Shown here: positions 1-9,984 of the stretch, piece after piece
Layout of the letters: every line of letters begins with the position of its first letter
How positions within the stretch are numbered: position 1 is the first letter of the stretch
Source: Bacillaceae bacterium
GTDB lineage: Bacteria; Bacillota; Bacilli; JACDOE01
Direction of reading: 5' to 3'
Assembly (NCBI GenBank): GCA_017656255.1
Contig: JACDOE010000001.1
Span: forward strand, 685,205 to 749,204
Length of the DNA stretch: 64,000 bases
Notes under the pieces: model-generated
The model's database searches: none
Told to the model about the DNA's origin: nothing
Seen by the model: only the letters and a program-made list of their open reading frames with translations
Position numbers and translations under genes: made by a program

Positions 1-1410
1 GCCTTCTTTGACTAACCCCATCGCAATTCCGGCGACCGGTGCCTTAATCGGTACCCCTGCATCCATCAGAGCCAGCGTACTGGCGCAGATACTGGCCTGA
101 GACGTGGATCCGTTAGATTCGAGAACTTCCGATACGAGACGAATTGTATAGGGGAATTCATCTTCTGAAGGAATGACCGGTTCCAGGGCTCTTTCACCCA
201 GAGCTCCGTGTCCGATTTCACGTCTTCCTGGCGGTCTGAGAGGTCTCGCTTCCCCGACACTGTATGGCGGGAAATTATAATGGTGCATAAATCGTTTGGA
301 TTCTTCAAGCCCCAGCCCGTCGAGAATCTGTACATCTCCTAGAGCACCCAGTGTACAGACGGACAACGCCTGGGTCTGACCTCTTGTAAACAATCCGGAA
401 CCGTGCGTCCGATGAAGCAGTCCGACTTCACAGGAAATCGGTCTGATTTCATCCACTTTACGGCCATCCGGACGAACCTTGTCTTCCAGAATAAGCCGGC
501 GAACTTCTTTTTTCAGGATGTTATCCAGTACTTCCTGTACCTGTGACAACTGATCTTCTTCATAGATTTCTTCAAAATGCTTAAGCGTTTCTTCATTCAC
601 ACGGTCAATGGCATCCTGTCGCGCCTGTTTTTCTTCAACCTGGATCGCCTGAAGCATTTTATCAGTGGCAAATTCACGAACGGCCCGGTCGATATCCTCA
701 TCCACTTTATGTAATTCAACTTCCATTTTGGGCTGACCGATTTCTTTCACGATTTTTTCCTGAAAGGCAACCAGTTCCTGAATTTTTTTATGCCCCACCA
801 TGATGGCTTCAAGCATGATTTCTTCCGGCACTTCATCCGCCCCGGCTTCCACCATGTTAATGGCACTGGCGGTACCGGCCACGACCAGATGAATATCACT
901 TTTTTCAGCCTGTTCCACGTTCGGATTAATCACGAACTCTCCGTCGATTCTTCCGACATTGACCCCGGCGATCGGTCCGTTAAAAGGTACATTGGAGATC
1001 GATAAAGCGGCAGAGGTTCCAATCATTGCGGCAAATTCCGGTGAGCAATCCTGATCAACCGAAAGTACCGTGTTGACAACCTGCACCTCATTTCGAAAAC
1101 CGTCCGGAAATAACGGGCGGATCGGCCGATCAATCAAACGGGCTGCCAGCGTTGCTTTTTCGCTGGGACGGCCTTCCCGTTTTATAAAACCTCCCGGGAT
1201 TTTACCTACGGCATATAACCGTTCTTCATAGTTGACAGTCAACGGAAAGAAGTCAAGATCTGAGGGTTTATCCGAAGCAGTCACCGTGGATAAAACGGCG
1301 GTATCTCCATATCGGACTAAGACCGCAGCATTTGCTTGTTTGGCCAACTTTCCGTATTCAATGGATAGCTTTCGTCCTGCCACATCCATTTCGTAAGTCT
1401 TAACTTCCAT
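1..1410 (-). CDS. pnp: Polynucleotide phosphorylase (3' end missing)
   Basis: Phosphorolytic 3'-5' exoribonuclease and main RNA turnover enzyme of the cytoplasm. Reading leftward from an ATG preceded by GAGGAGGAT, the frame stays open for 470 codons to the window edge. It begins [20 protein letters not shown] and contains the first RNase PH domain ([25 protein letters not shown]), the helical linker, and much of the second RNase PH domain ([48 protein letters not shown]). The C-terminal end of the second domain and the KH and S1 domains would lie outside the window. It follows rpsO, as in most Firmicutes, but a terminator separates the two genes. Confidence 0.97.
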   Translation of the reverse strand, partial: MEVKTYEMDVAGRKLSIEYGKLAKQANAAVLVRYGDTAVLSTVTASDKPSDLDFFPLTVNYEERLYAVGKIPGGFIKREGRPSEKATLAARLIDRPIRPLFPDGFRNEVQVVNTVLSVDQDCSPEFAAMIGTSAALSISNVPFNGPIAGVNVGRIDGEFVINPNVEQAEKSDIHLVVAGTASAINMVEAGADEVPEEIMLEAIMVGHKKIQELVAFQEKIVKEIGQPKMEVELHKVDEDIDRAVREFATDKMLQAIQVEEKQARQDAIDRVNEETLKHFEEIYEEDQLSQVQEVLDNILKKEVRRLILEDKVRPDGRKVDEIRPISCEVGLLHRTHGSGLFTRGQTQALSVCTLGALGDVQILDGLGLEESKRFMHHYNFPPYSVGEARPLRPPGRREIGHGALGERALEPVIPSEDEFPYTIRLVSEVLESNGSTSQASICASTLALMDAGVPIKAPVAGIAMGLVKEG

Positions 1411-1505
1411 GAAAGCATAATCCTCCTCTCATTAATCATATATACAATTCTTCATCATCTTATTATTTCCTTCTATCAACGGAATAAAAACAAATACCAT
1501 CTTTG

Positions 1506-1546
1506 TTAAAAAAAATCTTTCCACCCGTGAAGATGGAAAGATTTTG
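1506..1546 (-). terminator. Intrinsic terminator after rpsO
   Basis: A perfect 12-bp inverted repeat (1512-1523 with 1534-1545, 10-nt loop) is followed on the minus strand by a run of eight T. It lies just after the rpsO stop codon and ahead of pnp, so it should end or attenuate rpsO transcripts before pnp. Confidence 0.85.
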
Positions 1547-1555
1547 CAACACATC

Positions 1556-1825
1556 TTATCGACGTAATCCGAGCTTCTGGATCAGGTTACGATACCGGTT
1601 AATATCATTTTCCTTCAGGTAGTTAAGCAGATTACGCCGTTTACCGACCATTTTCAAGAGACCGCGGCGTGAATGATGATCCTTCTTGTGTTCACGCAGG
1701 TGCTCGTTTAAGTAATTGATCTTCTCCGTCAGGATAGCAATTTGTACTTCAGGCGAACCTGTATCGGATTCGTGTGTACGGAATTCTTCAATAATCTGCT
1801 GCTTTCTTTCCTGGGTCAGTGCCAT
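1556..1825 (-). CDS. rpsO: 30S ribosomal protein S15
   Basis: S15 is a primary 16S rRNA-binding protein that organises the platform of the small subunit. The 89-residue protein has the usual length and the family signature: the start [15 protein letters not shown], the core [39 protein letters not shown], and the end [12 protein letters not shown]. The ATG follows AAGGAGGTGAA. It has its own promoter and about 135 nt of leader, and is followed directly by a terminator. In Bacillaceae the S15 leader is known to be bound by S15 for autoregulation. Confidence 0.98.
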   Translation of the reverse strand: MALTQERKQQIIEEFRTHESDTGSPEVQIAILTEKINYLNEHLREHKKDHHSRRGLLKMVGKRRNLLNYLKENDINRYRNLIQKLGLRR

Positions 1826-1960
1826 CCTTATTCACCTCCTTATATTGTCATCCCCTATAGCCCAGAGTATCGACGGTGACCCGATATTCCACGCTATGGT
1901 TAAAGCCTGTTAAAGGCATTGGCAGGATCGTCCAACCGACTGGTTGTGATCCTTCTTACA
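1826..1960 (-). promoter_or_regulatory. rpsO 5' leader, candidate S15 autoregulatory RNA
   Basis: About 135 nt lie between the predicted start site and the rpsO ATG, which is long for a ribosomal protein gene. The leader opens with a clear nested stem at 1925-1952 (outer GGATC/GATCC, inner CAACC/GGTTG around a 4-nt loop), followed by further short pairings. S15 leaders that bind their own protein are known in Geobacillus and Bacillus. Assigning this leader to that class is inference from position and size. Confidence 0.5.
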
Positions 1961-1967
1961 GGGAATT

Positions 1968-1997
1968 AGTATAGCATAAATGCAGTAGGAAAGTAAA
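1968..1997 (-). promoter_or_regulatory. Sigma-A-type promoter of rpsO
   Basis: On the minus strand a -35-like TTTACT (1992-1997) and a -10 TATACT (1968-1973) are separated by 18 bp. The position, just downstream of ribF, fits an independent rpsO promoter. Confidence 0.6.
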
Positions 1998-2016
1998 TGT
2001 TTAAATTCATTATTTT

Positions 2017-2952
2017 TCATGACTGTTTCAGGCGTTCCCGGGCGGTTTCTACATCCGTGTTGATTTGTTTGATTAAATCTTCGACACTTGCGAATTTTTG
2101 CTCTTCTCGGATGAAATAGAGAAAAGCGACTTCCAGCTCTTTTTCATATAAATTTTCATCCAGATCAAAAATGTAAACTTCCAGTGATTTTTCTTTTCGC
2201 CTGGTTTCAAAAGTGGGCTTGATTCCGATATTCATCAGTCCGTCGTAAATTTGACCCTCATAAGTCACTTTCACCCCGTACACCCCGTTGCGGGGAATGA
2301 TGTAAGGATCTTCAAGGAGGAGATTGGCTGTCGGAAATCCGATTGTTCTGCCTCTTCCTTCCCCGTGAATCACTTTACCTTTGATGGTGTATGGACGTCC
2401 CAGAAAGTAAGAAGCCTGTTCCACTTCTCCCTGATGAAGATATTCCCGGATCATGGTACTGCTTACTTTCTCCCCGTAACGATTGACCGGTTGAACGACA
2501 TCCAGATCATATCTGTCACGTGAAAATGAGGCCAGTGTGTGTGAGGTTCCGGTACCACGATAACCGAAGGTGTAATCGAAACCTACGACCACATGTCTGA
2601 CCTGCAGCGGGATGATGACCTCTTCGATAAAATCCTCCGGGTATATGGAGGAAAAAGGAATATCAAAGTGGACGACATAGGCCATATCCACCCCCATTTT
2701 TTTCATAAGATTCAATTTCACCGAAAGAGGTGTCAGGTATTGATTGTATCCGGTTTTCCCGAGTACTTCTCTCGGATGGGGATCAAAGGTCATGACGGCA
2801 CTTTTCAGTGATTTCTTTTTGGCTTCGTCAATCGCTTTTTGAATCACACGCTGGTGACCGAGATGAACGCCGTCAAAATAACCGATGGCCATGACGGAAG
2901 GTGCGTATTCCTCTTCCTCAGATATGGGATACTGCAAGTGATAAACTTTCAC
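2017..2952 (-). CDS. ribF: Bifunctional riboflavin kinase / FAD synthetase
   Basis: Makes FMN from riboflavin, then FAD, in the cytoplasm. The 311-residue protein has the nucleotidyltransferase motif GYFDGVHLGH (residues 24-33) of the FAD synthetase half and the flavokinase motif GRTIGFPTANL near residue 205. The start is GTG, inside the truB stop region (4-bp overlap), which suggests translational coupling. Its place after truB at the end of the nusA-infB operon is the usual one in Bacillales (ribC in B. subtilis). Confidence 0.97.
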   Translation of the reverse strand: MKVYHLQYPISEEEEYAPSVMAIGYFDGVHLGHQRVIQKAIDEAKKKSLKSAVMTFDPHPREVLGKTGYNQYLTPLSVKLNLMKKMGVDMAYVVHFDIPFSSIYPEDFIEEVIIPLQVRHVVVGFDYTFGYRGTGTSHTLASFSRDRYDLDVVQPVNRYGEKVSSTMIREYLHQGEVEQASYFLGRPYTIKGKVIHGEGRGRTIGFPTANLLLEDPYIIPRNGVYGVKVTYEGQIYDGLMNIGIKPTFETRRKEKSLEVYIFDLDENLYEKELEVAFLYFIREEQKFASVEDLIKQINTDVETARERLKQS

Positions 2953-3890
2953 GAATGGCTCCCCCCTGCATGCGGAAACACTTTTTCAGGCTTGATGTGA
3001 TAAACAAACTGTTCTGGTGTATCCAGCACTTGATAGATGGCTAGAAACGTCCCCCGACTGGCATAGACGCGAACCAGTGAACCTTTCTGCAGGTCCGTGT
3101 CCGGGGTATGAATGTTTATTTTTTTGCCGTTGTAGACGTATTCTTTGAGTTGATCCGGCACTTCCACCCGTGGCAAGTGAGTCAGTGCGGAATCAATAGG
3201 CCTCAGTAACGCTTCCCATGACTTTTCCTCAACCCTTTGTTCCATTTCTTCGAATGTCACACAATCACGGATCTCATATGGTCCGCTTCGGGTTCTGACA
3301 AGGCCGGACATATGGGCGGGGTATCCGAGGGCCCTGCCGATATCTTCACATAGAACCCGAATATATGTACCTCTGGAACAGGTGACCCGAAAGGAGAGGA
3401 TCAGACGATTTTCCTTCCACTCGTAATCACGCAATTCAAGATCATATATCGTTACTCTTCTGGATTTTCGCTCTACCTGCTTTCCCTGACGAGCCAGTTC
3501 ATACAACCGTTTTCCCTTCACTTTGACGGCTGAGAACATCGGGGGAGTCTGACTGATTTCTCCTTTAAATTGAGCAAATACCGTTTTGACCTGCTCCTCC
3601 GTGATGGTATCGGGAACATCAGCCGTTTCTGTGATGTTACCTGAAGCATCCAGTGTATCGGTAGCCACACCCAGTGTCAGTTCTCCTTCATACTGTTTGG
3701 GGAGTTCCTGGATGTACTCCACCACCCGGGTAGCCTGACCAAAACAAATTGGCAGCACACCGGTTACATCCGGGTCCAGTGTACCGGTATGACCGATTTT
3801 TTTGATTCCAGTTAAACGGCGCAACCTGGCCACACAATCATGAGATGTCATGCCTTCGGGTTTCAGCAATGGAAGTATTCCGTGCGTCAT
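2949..3890 (-). CDS. truB: tRNA pseudouridine-55 synthase
   Basis: Converts U55 of the T-loop of tRNAs to pseudouridine. The 313-residue protein carries the catalytic aspartate in GTLDPDVTGVLPI (Asp39) and the early motif LLKPEGMTSHD; the C-terminal part is PUA-like. I chose the ATG at 3890 (MTHGILPLL) because GTAGGTGAGG precedes it closely; a GTG three codons upstream is possible. It sits directly after nrnA and overlaps ribF by 4 bp. Confidence 0.97.
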   Translation of the reverse strand: MTHGILPLLKPEGMTSHDCVARLRRLTGIKKIGHTGTLDPDVTGVLPICFGQATRVVEYIQELPKQYEGELTLGVATDTLDASGNITETADVPDTITEEQVKTVFAQFKGEISQTPPMFSAVKVKGKRLYELARQGKQVERKSRRVTIYDLELRDYEWKENRLILSFRVTCSRGTYIRVLCEDIGRALGYPAHMSGLVRTRSGPYEIRDCVTFEEMEQRVEEKSWEALLRPIDSALTHLPRVEVPDQLKEYVYNGKKINIHTPDTDLQKGSLVRVYASRGTFLAIYQVLDTPEQFVYHIKPEKVFPHAGGSHS

Positions 3891-3899
3891 CGACCTCAC

Positions 3900-4889
3900 C
3901 TACTTTTTTTGCTGCAATTCTGTTATAACCCGCTTAATCACGCGATCTTTTACTTCATCCAGTGTGCCTTCCATTGTACATCCCGATGCTCTTACATGTC
4001 CTCCGCCCCCGAATTCCCTTGCGATTTGGGATACATCAATATATTCACGGGAACGAAAGCTTACCTTTACTTTTTGATCCTCAAGTTCCTTAAAGCAGAT
4101 TCCCACTTCAACTTTTTCAATATTTCGCGGGTAATTCACCAGACCGTCAGCATCTTCACGGCTGGCCCCCGATTTTTCCATATCTTTCAAACGGACTGAA
4201 ATGGTTGCCAGCTTGCCTTCTTCCATAATTTCAAGGGATTGAAGCGAAAGCTGCAACAATTTCATATAGGCTTCACTTCTTGTTTCCAGGCATCTTTCCG
4301 CAATTTTGGCCGGAGATACCTGGTGTTGAAGCAATTCAGCGGCAACTCGCATCACGTTCGCTGTGGTGTTGGAATAACGAAAACCGCCGGTATCGGTTAA
4401 CAAACCGGTGTACAGACAGGTAGCGAGGTCCTGATCAAACGGTTCTCCGGCACTTTTGACCAGGTCATACAAAACTTCTGTGGTTGAGGCGGCATCTTCA
4501 CGGACCACATTGATCGTCCCATAACGGTCATTGGTCGGATGATGGTCGATGTTTAAAAGATTGGCCCCATCCGCAATATAATCCCGAACAGATCCCATGC
4601 GTTCCCGGTCCGCTGAATCCACCGCAATCACGTGGTCAAATGAACCGGTCAGGGGGTCCCGGCTCAAATCCCTGATTTGATCAAAAAGAGGAAGGAAGGA
4701 AAAACGCGCCGGTGTTTTTCCTTCATTCACCAGAACAAAATCCTTCCCCCATCTCTTCAGGAGACATCCCACAGCCAGCAGGGAACCGGTAGCATCACCA
4801 TCTGGATTAACATGATTGACCACCAGAAAATGATTATTTGCTTTTAAAAATCGGATCGCATGCTTGAGAGATTGACTATATGTCTCCAT
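3900..4889 (-). CDS. nrnA: DHH/DHHA1 phosphoesterase NrnA (nanoRNase / pAp phosphatase)
   Basis: Degrades 2-5 nt RNA oligomers and dephosphorylates 3'-phosphoadenosine 5'-phosphate; related enzymes also cleave linear dinucleotides. The 329-residue protein has the metal-binding DHH-family motifs [13 protein letters not shown] (residues 24-36) and NIDHHPTND (113-121), and the C-terminal DHHA1 motif [11 protein letters not shown]. It overlaps rbfA by 14 bp. In B. subtilis nrnA lies elsewhere; its place between rbfA and truB is typical of other Firmicutes lineages. A GdpP-type role is unlikely because there are no TM, PAS or GGDEF parts. Confidence 0.94.
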   Translation of the reverse strand: METYSQSLKHAIRFLKANNHFLVVNHVNPDGDATGSLLAVGCLLKRWGKDFVLVNEGKTPARFSFLPLFDQIRDLSRDPLTGSFDHVIAVDSADRERMGSVRDYIADGANLLNIDHHPTNDRYGTINVVREDAASTTEVLYDLVKSAGEPFDQDLATCLYTGLLTDTGGFRYSNTTANVMRVAAELLQHQVSPAKIAERCLETRSEAYMKLLQLSLQSLEIMEEGKLATISVRLKDMEKSGASREDADGLVNYPRNIEKVEVGICFKELEDQKVKVSFRSREYIDVSQIAREFGGGGHVRASGCTMEGTLDEVKDRVIKRVITELQQKK

Positions 4890-5256
4890 TATTCTCCTCT
4901 TTCCCGCTTTCCTTCTTCCGATTAACCTCTTTCAACAGTTCATTGATCTTGTTTCCGTATTCAATGGATTCATCAAATTTAAAAATGAGATCCGGGGTAT
5001 GCCGGAGTTTGATCACTTTTCCCAGTTCGGAACGGATGAACCCTTTTGCTTTTGACAGTCCTTCAAGTGATTGCATTTTCTGTTTGTCATCACCCATCAC
5101 ACTGATATAGACTGTCGCCTGTTGCAGGTCACCGGTCATGTCCACACCGGTAACCGTGACAAAACCGATACGCGGGTCTTTCAATTCCTGCTGCAGGATC
5201 CGGCTCATTTCTTTCTTGATTTGTTCACCAACACGATGAACACGAACATTTCTCAC
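4876..5256 (-). CDS. rbfA: 30S ribosome-binding factor A
   Basis: A late 30S maturation factor that binds near the 5' helix of 16S rRNA and supports growth in the cold. The 126 residues include the family core [31 protein letters not shown] and [12 protein letters not shown]. Translation starts at GTG behind GGAGGTGAAAA. The C-terminal tail is charged ([18 protein letters not shown]). It follows infB by 23 bp; the small ylxP gene found at this spot in B. subtilis is absent. Confidence 0.96.
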   Translation of the reverse strand: MRNVRVHRVGEQIKKEMSRILQQELKDPRIGFVTVTGVDMTGDLQQATVYISVMGDDKQKMQSLEGLSKAKGFIRSELGKVIKLRHTPDLIFKFDESIEYGNKINELLKEVNRKKESGKEENNGDI

Positions 5257-5279
5257 TGGTTTTCACCTCCGTCAGAAGG

Positions 5280-7538
5280 TTAACGGGCCACCGTCTCCAT
5301 CACAAATGCTTCGATGATGTCGCCTTCTTTGATGTCATTGAAGTTTTCGATGGTAAGACCGCACTCGTAACCCTGAGCTGCCTCTTTTACATCATCTTTA
5401 TAACGTTTGAGAGAATCAATCTTGCCTTCATAAATGACAACGCCGTCCCGGATAATCCGGACACCAGCATCACGGGTAACTTTTCCTTCCGTCACATAAC
5501 AGCCTGCAATAGTCCCGATACGAGATACCTTGAATGTCTGTCTGACTTCTGCCTGGCCGATAATTTTCTCCTCATACTCCGGATCCAGCATTCCCTGCAT
5601 CGCTGACTCAATCTCCTCGATAACGTTGTAGATAATGCGATGCAGACGAATATCCACTTTTTCAGACTCTGCCGTTGCGCGGGCGTTCGGTTCAGGTCTG
5701 ACATTGAACCCGACGATAATGGCATTGGATGCGGAGGCCAGAATAACATCGGATTCTGTAATCGCACCGACGCCGGTATGAATAATTTTAACCTTGACCC
5801 CTTCAACATCGATTTTTTCCAGTGCTCCTTTAAGCGCCTCTACGGACCCCTGAACATCCGCTTTAATAATGACATTTAATTCTTTCATTTCTCCTTCTTT
5901 AATCTGTTCAAACAGATCATCGAGAGATACCCGGGTATTGGCGTTACGTTCTGATTCACGGCGCTTCATGGCTCGATATTCACCGATGCTTCTTGCTTTT
6001 TTCTCGTCTTCAAAGACCATAAACTGATCTCCGGCCTGGGGAACATCATTGAGTCCCGTAATTTCAACCGGTGTGGATGGAGGTGCGTCTTTAATACGGC
6101 GTCCCCGGTCATTAACCATAGCCCGGATTCTTCCATAGGTGGTACCGACGACAATCGGATCTCCGATCTTCAAGGTTCCGTTTTGAACGAGAACGGTGGC
6201 CACAGGCCCTCGACCGCGGTCCAGTTCCGCCTCAATCACGGTACCTCTTGCCCGTTTGTCGGGGTTCGCTTTGTAGTCATTGACTTCGGCGACCAGCAGA
6301 ATCATTTCCAGCAATTCATCAAGGCCCTCTTTCTTCAACGCAGATACGGGGACAAAAATAGTGTCTCCGCCCCACTCTTCAGGGACAAGCTCATGTTCGG
6401 TAAGTTCCTGCTTGATTTTATCCGGATTGGCCTCCGGTTTATCGACCTTGTTGACAGCCACGATAATCGGTACACCGGCAGCTCTGGCATGGTTGATCGC
6501 TTCAACAGTCTGGGGCATCACGCCGTCATCGGCTGCCACAACCAGAATCGTAATGTCGGTGACCTGGGCCCCACGGGATCTCATCGTAGTGAATGCCGCA
6601 TGGCCGGGAGTATCAAGGAAAGTGATTTTTTTGTCGTTGACTTCTACCTGATAGGCCCCGATGTGCTGGGTAATGCCTCCCGCTTCACCGGCAATAACAT
6701 TGGATTCACGAATCGCATCCAGCAAAGTTGTTTTTCCGTGATCGACGTGACCCATGATGGTCACAACCGGCGGACGGGGTACCAGAGATTTCGGATCATC
6801 TTCGTCTGCAATTTCTTCGAAGTTACGCTCATCGATCAGCACTTTTTCTTCAACTTCTACACCATACTCATCGGCAATCAGTGTGATCACATCCATGTCG
6901 ATTTCCTGATTGATGGTTGCCATCACACCGAGTGACATCAATTTCTTGATCACTTCACTGGTGTCTTTATTGAGAAGTTTGGCCAGTTCTCCAACCTGAA
7001 TCGTGCCGCTTATTTCAATTTTTTCGGGAACTGTCTGTTTTTTAGGTTGTTCCTTTTTCTGCTGCTGTTTTTTACCCGAAGCGTGATCCTGCTTTTTGGA
7101 TCGATCCTGTGTTCGCTTATCCGGCTGGTTTTTCTTCTTCCCTTTGCCTCTGGTCTCATGCTGGGCTGCCGAAGGTTTGTTTCTTTGCTGATTGTCTCCG
7201 GATCTGGTATTTTGAGCACGTTTTTTGTCTTTTGTACGTTCCGGTCTCCGCTCCCTGTCTTTGCCCTGGGCCGGACGTGCTTCACCGTCTTTTTTCTTCT
7301 CGTGGCGGGAAGCGCCGCCGCTCTTATTCTGCCCCGATTCTTTACGTGACTGTTCCGTTTTTTGCTCCGCCCGGTTTTTCAGATTCTCCATGTGTTTTTC
7401 AATCTTCTCAATGGTATCCGAATCCAGGACACTCATATGGTTGGACACTTCTATGTTCAACCTTTTTAATATATTAAGTATTTCTTTACTGCTCATATTC
7501 ATTTGTTTGGCATATTGATAAACTCTCATTTTACTCAT
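5280..7538 (-). CDS. infB: Translation initiation factor IF-2
   Basis: GTPase that delivers fMet-tRNA to the 30S subunit and promotes subunit joining. The 752-residue protein has an IF2-N module (about 1-50), a long Lys/Arg/Gln-rich low-complexity linker (about 55-175), a second IF2-N domain, the G domain with GHVDHGKT (263-270), DTPGHAAF and NKVDKPEA, and domains II-IV ending [16 protein letters not shown] chose ATG 7538 ([12 protein letters not shown]) because GGGGGTGAG lies at the right distance; an upstream in-frame codon at 7562 would overlap ylxQ. It is longer than the B. subtilis form mainly in the linker. Confidence 0.97.
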   Translation of the reverse strand: MSKMRVYQYAKQMNMSSKEILNILKRLNIEVSNHMSVLDSDTIEKIEKHMENLKNRAEQKTEQSRKESGQNKSGGASRHEKKKDGEARPAQGKDRERRPERTKDKKRAQNTRSGDNQQRNKPSAAQHETRGKGKKKNQPDKRTQDRSKKQDHASGKKQQQKKEQPKKQTVPEKIEISGTIQVGELAKLLNKDTSEVIKKLMSLGVMATINQEIDMDVITLIADEYGVEVEEKVLIDERNFEEIADEDDPKSLVPRPPVVTIMGHVDHGKTTLLDAIRESNVIAGEAGGITQHIGAYQVEVNDKKITFLDTPGHAAFTTMRSRGAQVTDITILVVAADDGVMPQTVEAINHARAAGVPIIVAVNKVDKPEANPDKIKQELTEHELVPEEWGGDTIFVPVSALKKEGLDELLEMILLVAEVNDYKANPDKRARGTVIEAELDRGRGPVATVLVQNGTLKIGDPIVVGTTYGRIRAMVNDRGRRIKDAPPSTPVEITGLNDVPQAGDQFMVFEDEKKARSIGEYRAMKRRESERNANTRVSLDDLFEQIKEGEMKELNVIIKADVQGSVEALKGALEKIDVEGVKVKIIHTGVGAITESDVILASASNAIIVGFNVRPEPNARATAESEKVDIRLHRIIYNVIEEIESAMQGMLDPEYEEKIIGQAEVRQTFKVSRIGTIAGCYVTEGKVTRDAGVRIIRDGVVIYEGKIDSLKRYKDDVKEAAQGYECGLTIENFNDIKEGDIIEAFVMETVAR

Positions 7539-7554
7539 ATACTCACCCCCGCGT

Positions 7555-7890
7555 TTAATCAAGAAGCATGGATTTGATTTTTTCCGAAAATCCCAAATCC
7601 GTTATTGCCAGGACAACTCGCTGTTTTTTTCCTGTTGCCTGCCCCAACTGTTCACGTTTCCCGAACTGAACACAATCGATTTGATAGGAAGCACTTTTGT
7701 CACGAAATTTTTTTGTGGTGTTGGGTGAAGCATCTCCTGAAAGAATCACCAGTCTGGCTTTTCCTGAACGTATGGCACGAAGGACGGAGTCTTCACCACT
7801 TATTACTTTTCCAGCTCTCATCGCAAGTCCCAGCATATTATATACAGCATTATGACTGGAGTTCTTCCCATTCCTGTTTAAGTTTTTCAT
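7555..7890 (-). CDS. ylxQ: L7Ae-family K-turn RNA-binding protein YlxQ
   Basis: A small L7Ae/L30e-fold protein that binds kink-turn RNA; the cellular role is not settled. Recognisable segments are [33 protein letters not shown] and [14 protein letters not shown]. The start is uncertain. ATG 7890 has GGGTGAT seven bases upstream and gives 111 residues but overlaps ylxR by 41 bp; starts at 7902 or within the NMLGLAM segment are alternatives. Homologues begin roughly at the latter. It is part of the nusA-infB operon. Confidence 0.88.
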   Translation of the reverse strand: MKNLNRNGKNSSHNAVYNMLGLAMRAGKVISGEDSVLRAIRSGKARLVILSGDASPNTTKKFRDKSASYQIDCVQFGKREQLGQATGKKQRVVLAITDLGFSEKIKSMLLD

Positions 7891-8128
7891 AACCGGCATC
7901 ACCCAGTTTAATCTTTAGAGCGCGGTCAAACGCTTTCTTTTTCAATGCTGTTTCAAAACATTCCATTTGAGCGCAAATATAGGCGCCGCGACCGGATGCT
8001 TTACCGGAAGGGTCTATGACGACTTCTTCGTCAGGTGTACGAACCACGCGTATCAGCTCTTTTTTCGGTTTCATTTCCTGACAGGCGATGCACTTCCGCA
8101 ACGGAACTTTTCGTTTGCGCACAGCCAC
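7850..8128 (-). CDS. rnpM: YlxR / RnpM family RNA-binding protein
   Basis: A 92-residue protein of the YlxR family (DUF448), reported in B. subtilis as an RNase P modulator. Family features seen are KVPLRKCIACQEMKPKKELIRVV, DPSGKASGRGAYIC and a helical C-terminus. Translation starts at GTG near GAGGAGGGG; a second GTG two codons in is equally possible. It lies 8 bp after nusA and its 3' end overlaps the start region of ylxQ. Confidence 0.92.
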   Translation of the reverse strand: MAVRKRKVPLRKCIACQEMKPKKELIRVVRTPDEEVVIDPSGKASGRGAYICAQMECFETALKKKAFDRALKIKLGDAGYEKLKQEWEELQS

Positions 8129-8136
8129 ACCCCTCC

Positions 8137-9393
8137 TCAGCTTTTCATCTCATCTTCCGTTTCTTCTTCTCCCGACATCTCTTCCGCATCCGCTTCATCT
8201 GCCGGATCAAGCTCCTCTTCCGGCTCGGTTACATCCGTTTCATCAGAGTCAACCTGTTCTTCTTCCAGGATTTCTTCCTCATCAGTCAGCATCAAGTTTT
8301 CTTCTTCTGTTTCACCGGTGACTTCAAGATCAGATTGTTCCTCCCAGTCAATGCCCTCTTCCTCCGCCTGGGATTCACTCTTGATATCGATTTTCCAGCC
8401 GGTCAGTTTGGCTGCCAGCCGGGCATTTTGCCCTCTCTTTCCGATGGCGAGGGAAAGTTGATAATCCGGTACAATCACCCGGGTCATCTTCTCTTCCTCG
8501 TTAACACCAACATAGAGAACCTTGGACGGACTCAGAGAATTGGCCACAAATTCCGCAGGGTCTTCGGACCAGCGTACAATGTCGATTTTTTCTCCATTCA
8601 GTTCATTAACTACCGTCTGGACACGCATGCCTCTCGGCCCGACACAGGATCCGACGGGATCCACATTGGGATCGTAAGAATGAACGGCAATTTTTGAACG
8701 GTCACCGGCTTCACGGGCCACAGATTTAATTTCAACGATTCCGTCGTAAATTTCGGGTACTTCCAGTTCGAACAGCCGTTTCAACAGACCCGGGTGCGTA
8801 CGCGATACGAAAACCTGCGGTCCCTTCGTCGTCTTCTCCACTTTGGTGATAAAAACTTTAACCCGGTCGCCCTGCTTGAAATTATCCGTCGGCATCTTTT
8901 CATTCAGCGGCATCAAGGCTTCGATTTTACCGAGGTTCACATAATAAAAACGGGCATCCTGCCTCTGAATGACTCCGGTAACAATATCTTCTTCCCGATC
9001 AATAAACTCACTGTAAATGAGTCCGCGTTCCGCTTCACGAATTCGCTGGGTCACGACCTGTTTCGCCGTCTGGGCGGCGATGCGGCCGAAATCTTTCGGT
9101 GTGACTTCAATCTCTACAATATCGTCCAGCTGGTAGCCCGGATCAATCTCCTGGGCGGCGTCCAGCGAAATTTCCTGACGGGGATCTTCCACTTCTTCTA
9201 CGACTGTCTTTCTGGCATATACGCCGACATGGCCCGTTTCACGATCGACATCCACACGTACATTCTGTGCGGAATTGAAATTACGTTTATAACCGGAAAT
9301 CAGGGCCGCTTCTATCGCTTCTATGAGGACTTCCTTGCTGATCCCCTTCTCTTTTTCAATGTCGTTCAACGCTTCAATAAAATCAGGATTCAT
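8137..9393 (-). CDS. nusA: Transcription termination/antitermination factor NusA
   Basis: Binds RNA polymerase and nascent RNA to promote pausing and termination. The 418-residue protein has the N-terminal polymerase-binding domain (MNPDFIEALNDIEKEKGIS), an S1 domain (EDIVTGVIQRQD), and KH1/KH2 domains (VGPRGMRVQTVVNELNGEKIDIV; AIGKRGQNARLAAKLTGWKI). After about residue 350 comes a strongly acidic tail (Glu/Asp about half of the residues) that makes it longer than the roughly 370-residue B. subtilis protein. ATG follows AAAGGAGGAG. It lies in the rimP operon. Confidence 0.97.
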   Translation of the reverse strand: MNPDFIEALNDIEKEKGISKEVLIEAIEAALISGYKRNFNSAQNVRVDVDRETGHVGVYARKTVVEEVEDPRQEISLDAAQEIDPGYQLDDIVEIEVTPKDFGRIAAQTAKQVVTQRIREAERGLIYSEFIDREEDIVTGVIQRQDARFYYVNLGKIEALMPLNEKMPTDNFKQGDRVKVFITKVEKTTKGPQVFVSRTHPGLLKRLFELEVPEIYDGIVEIKSVAREAGDRSKIAVHSYDPNVDPVGSCVGPRGMRVQTVVNELNGEKIDIVRWSEDPAEFVANSLSPSKVLYVGVNEEEKMTRVIVPDYQLSLAIGKRGQNARLAAKLTGWKIDIKSESQAEEEGIDWEEQSDLEVTGETEEENLMLTDEEEILEEEQVDSDETDVTEPEEELDPADEADAEEMSGEEETEDEMKS

Positions 9394-9439
9394 AAATCGT
9401 TTCTCCTCCTTTCAATATCAAACCGGCCACTTCTCATGT

Positions 9440-9901
9440 TTAAAAAGTGACGGCAAGTCTGGCCTTGGCCACTTTATCCATCGGAATGGTAACGGAACTG
9501 TTTTCTTCGCGGACGGTCAATTCCTTGCCGTCATAGGAAACCAGTTCCCCTTCAAATGTCTTCTGGTTGTTGATTTGTTCATAGGTTTTAATGTGCACCC
9601 GTTTCCCTATGGATCTCTGGAAATCACGTTCTTTTTTTAACGGGCGTTCGGCTCCGGGAGATGAGACCTCCAGAAAATAGGCGCCGGGAATCGGATCTTC
9701 CTCATCGAGCCGCTTACTGAGTTTTTCGCTGACTCTTCCACAATCCTCGATGTCCACGCCACCTTCATCTTTATCGATATAGACACGCAAAAACCAGTTG
9801 GCCCCTTCTTTTTTATATTCGACATCCACCAGTTCCAGATTTTCCTCTTCCAGAATGGGGGCCAAAAGTTCTTCCGTCATTTCGGTTATTTTTTTACTCA
9901 T
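9440..9901 (-). CDS. rimP: Ribosome maturation factor RimP
   Basis: Assists early 30S assembly. The 153-residue protein shows the two-domain family pattern: the N-terminal domain with [12 protein letters not shown] and [19 protein letters not shown], the motif [15 protein letters not shown], and an SH3-like C-terminal domain ending [10 protein letters not shown]. It is the first gene of the operon with nusA, ylxR, ylxQ, infB, rbfA, nrnA, truB and ribF. ATG follows AAAGGAGGGAAAG. Confidence 0.96.
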   Translation of the reverse strand: MSKKITEMTEELLAPILEEENLELVDVEYKKEGANWFLRVYIDKDEGGVDIEDCGRVSEKLSKRLDEEDPIPGAYFLEVSSPGAERPLKKERDFQRSIGKRVHIKTYEQINNQKTFEGELVSYDGKELTVREENSSVTIPMDKVAKARLAVTF

Positions 9902-9915
9902 GCTTTCCCTCCTTT

Positions 9916-9949
9916 ACCAAAACAGAAAGAGTGGGACACCCCCACTCTT
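9916..9949 (-). terminator. Hairpin in the rimP leader (polC terminator or attenuator)
   Basis: A perfect 9-bp stem (9927-9935 with 9941-9949, 5-nt loop) followed on the minus strand by a T-rich stretch (TCTGTTTTGG). It lies downstream of the predicted rimP promoter and 26 bp ahead of rimP. It can end polC transcripts, but it must also be passed by transcripts from the rimP promoter. Confidence 0.6.
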
Positions 9950-9984
9950 CAGTCACGTCTCTATGAACCAGTATAGCCAAAAAG

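Noticed and set aside
5257-5279. ylxP (DUF503) between infB and rbfA
   Set aside because: The gap is only 23 bp, so the gene is absent rather than missed.
6183-6935. 250-codon open frame on the plus strand
   Set aside because: It is antisense to the G-domain region of infB, has no ribosome binding site, and its composition mirrors the infB codons.
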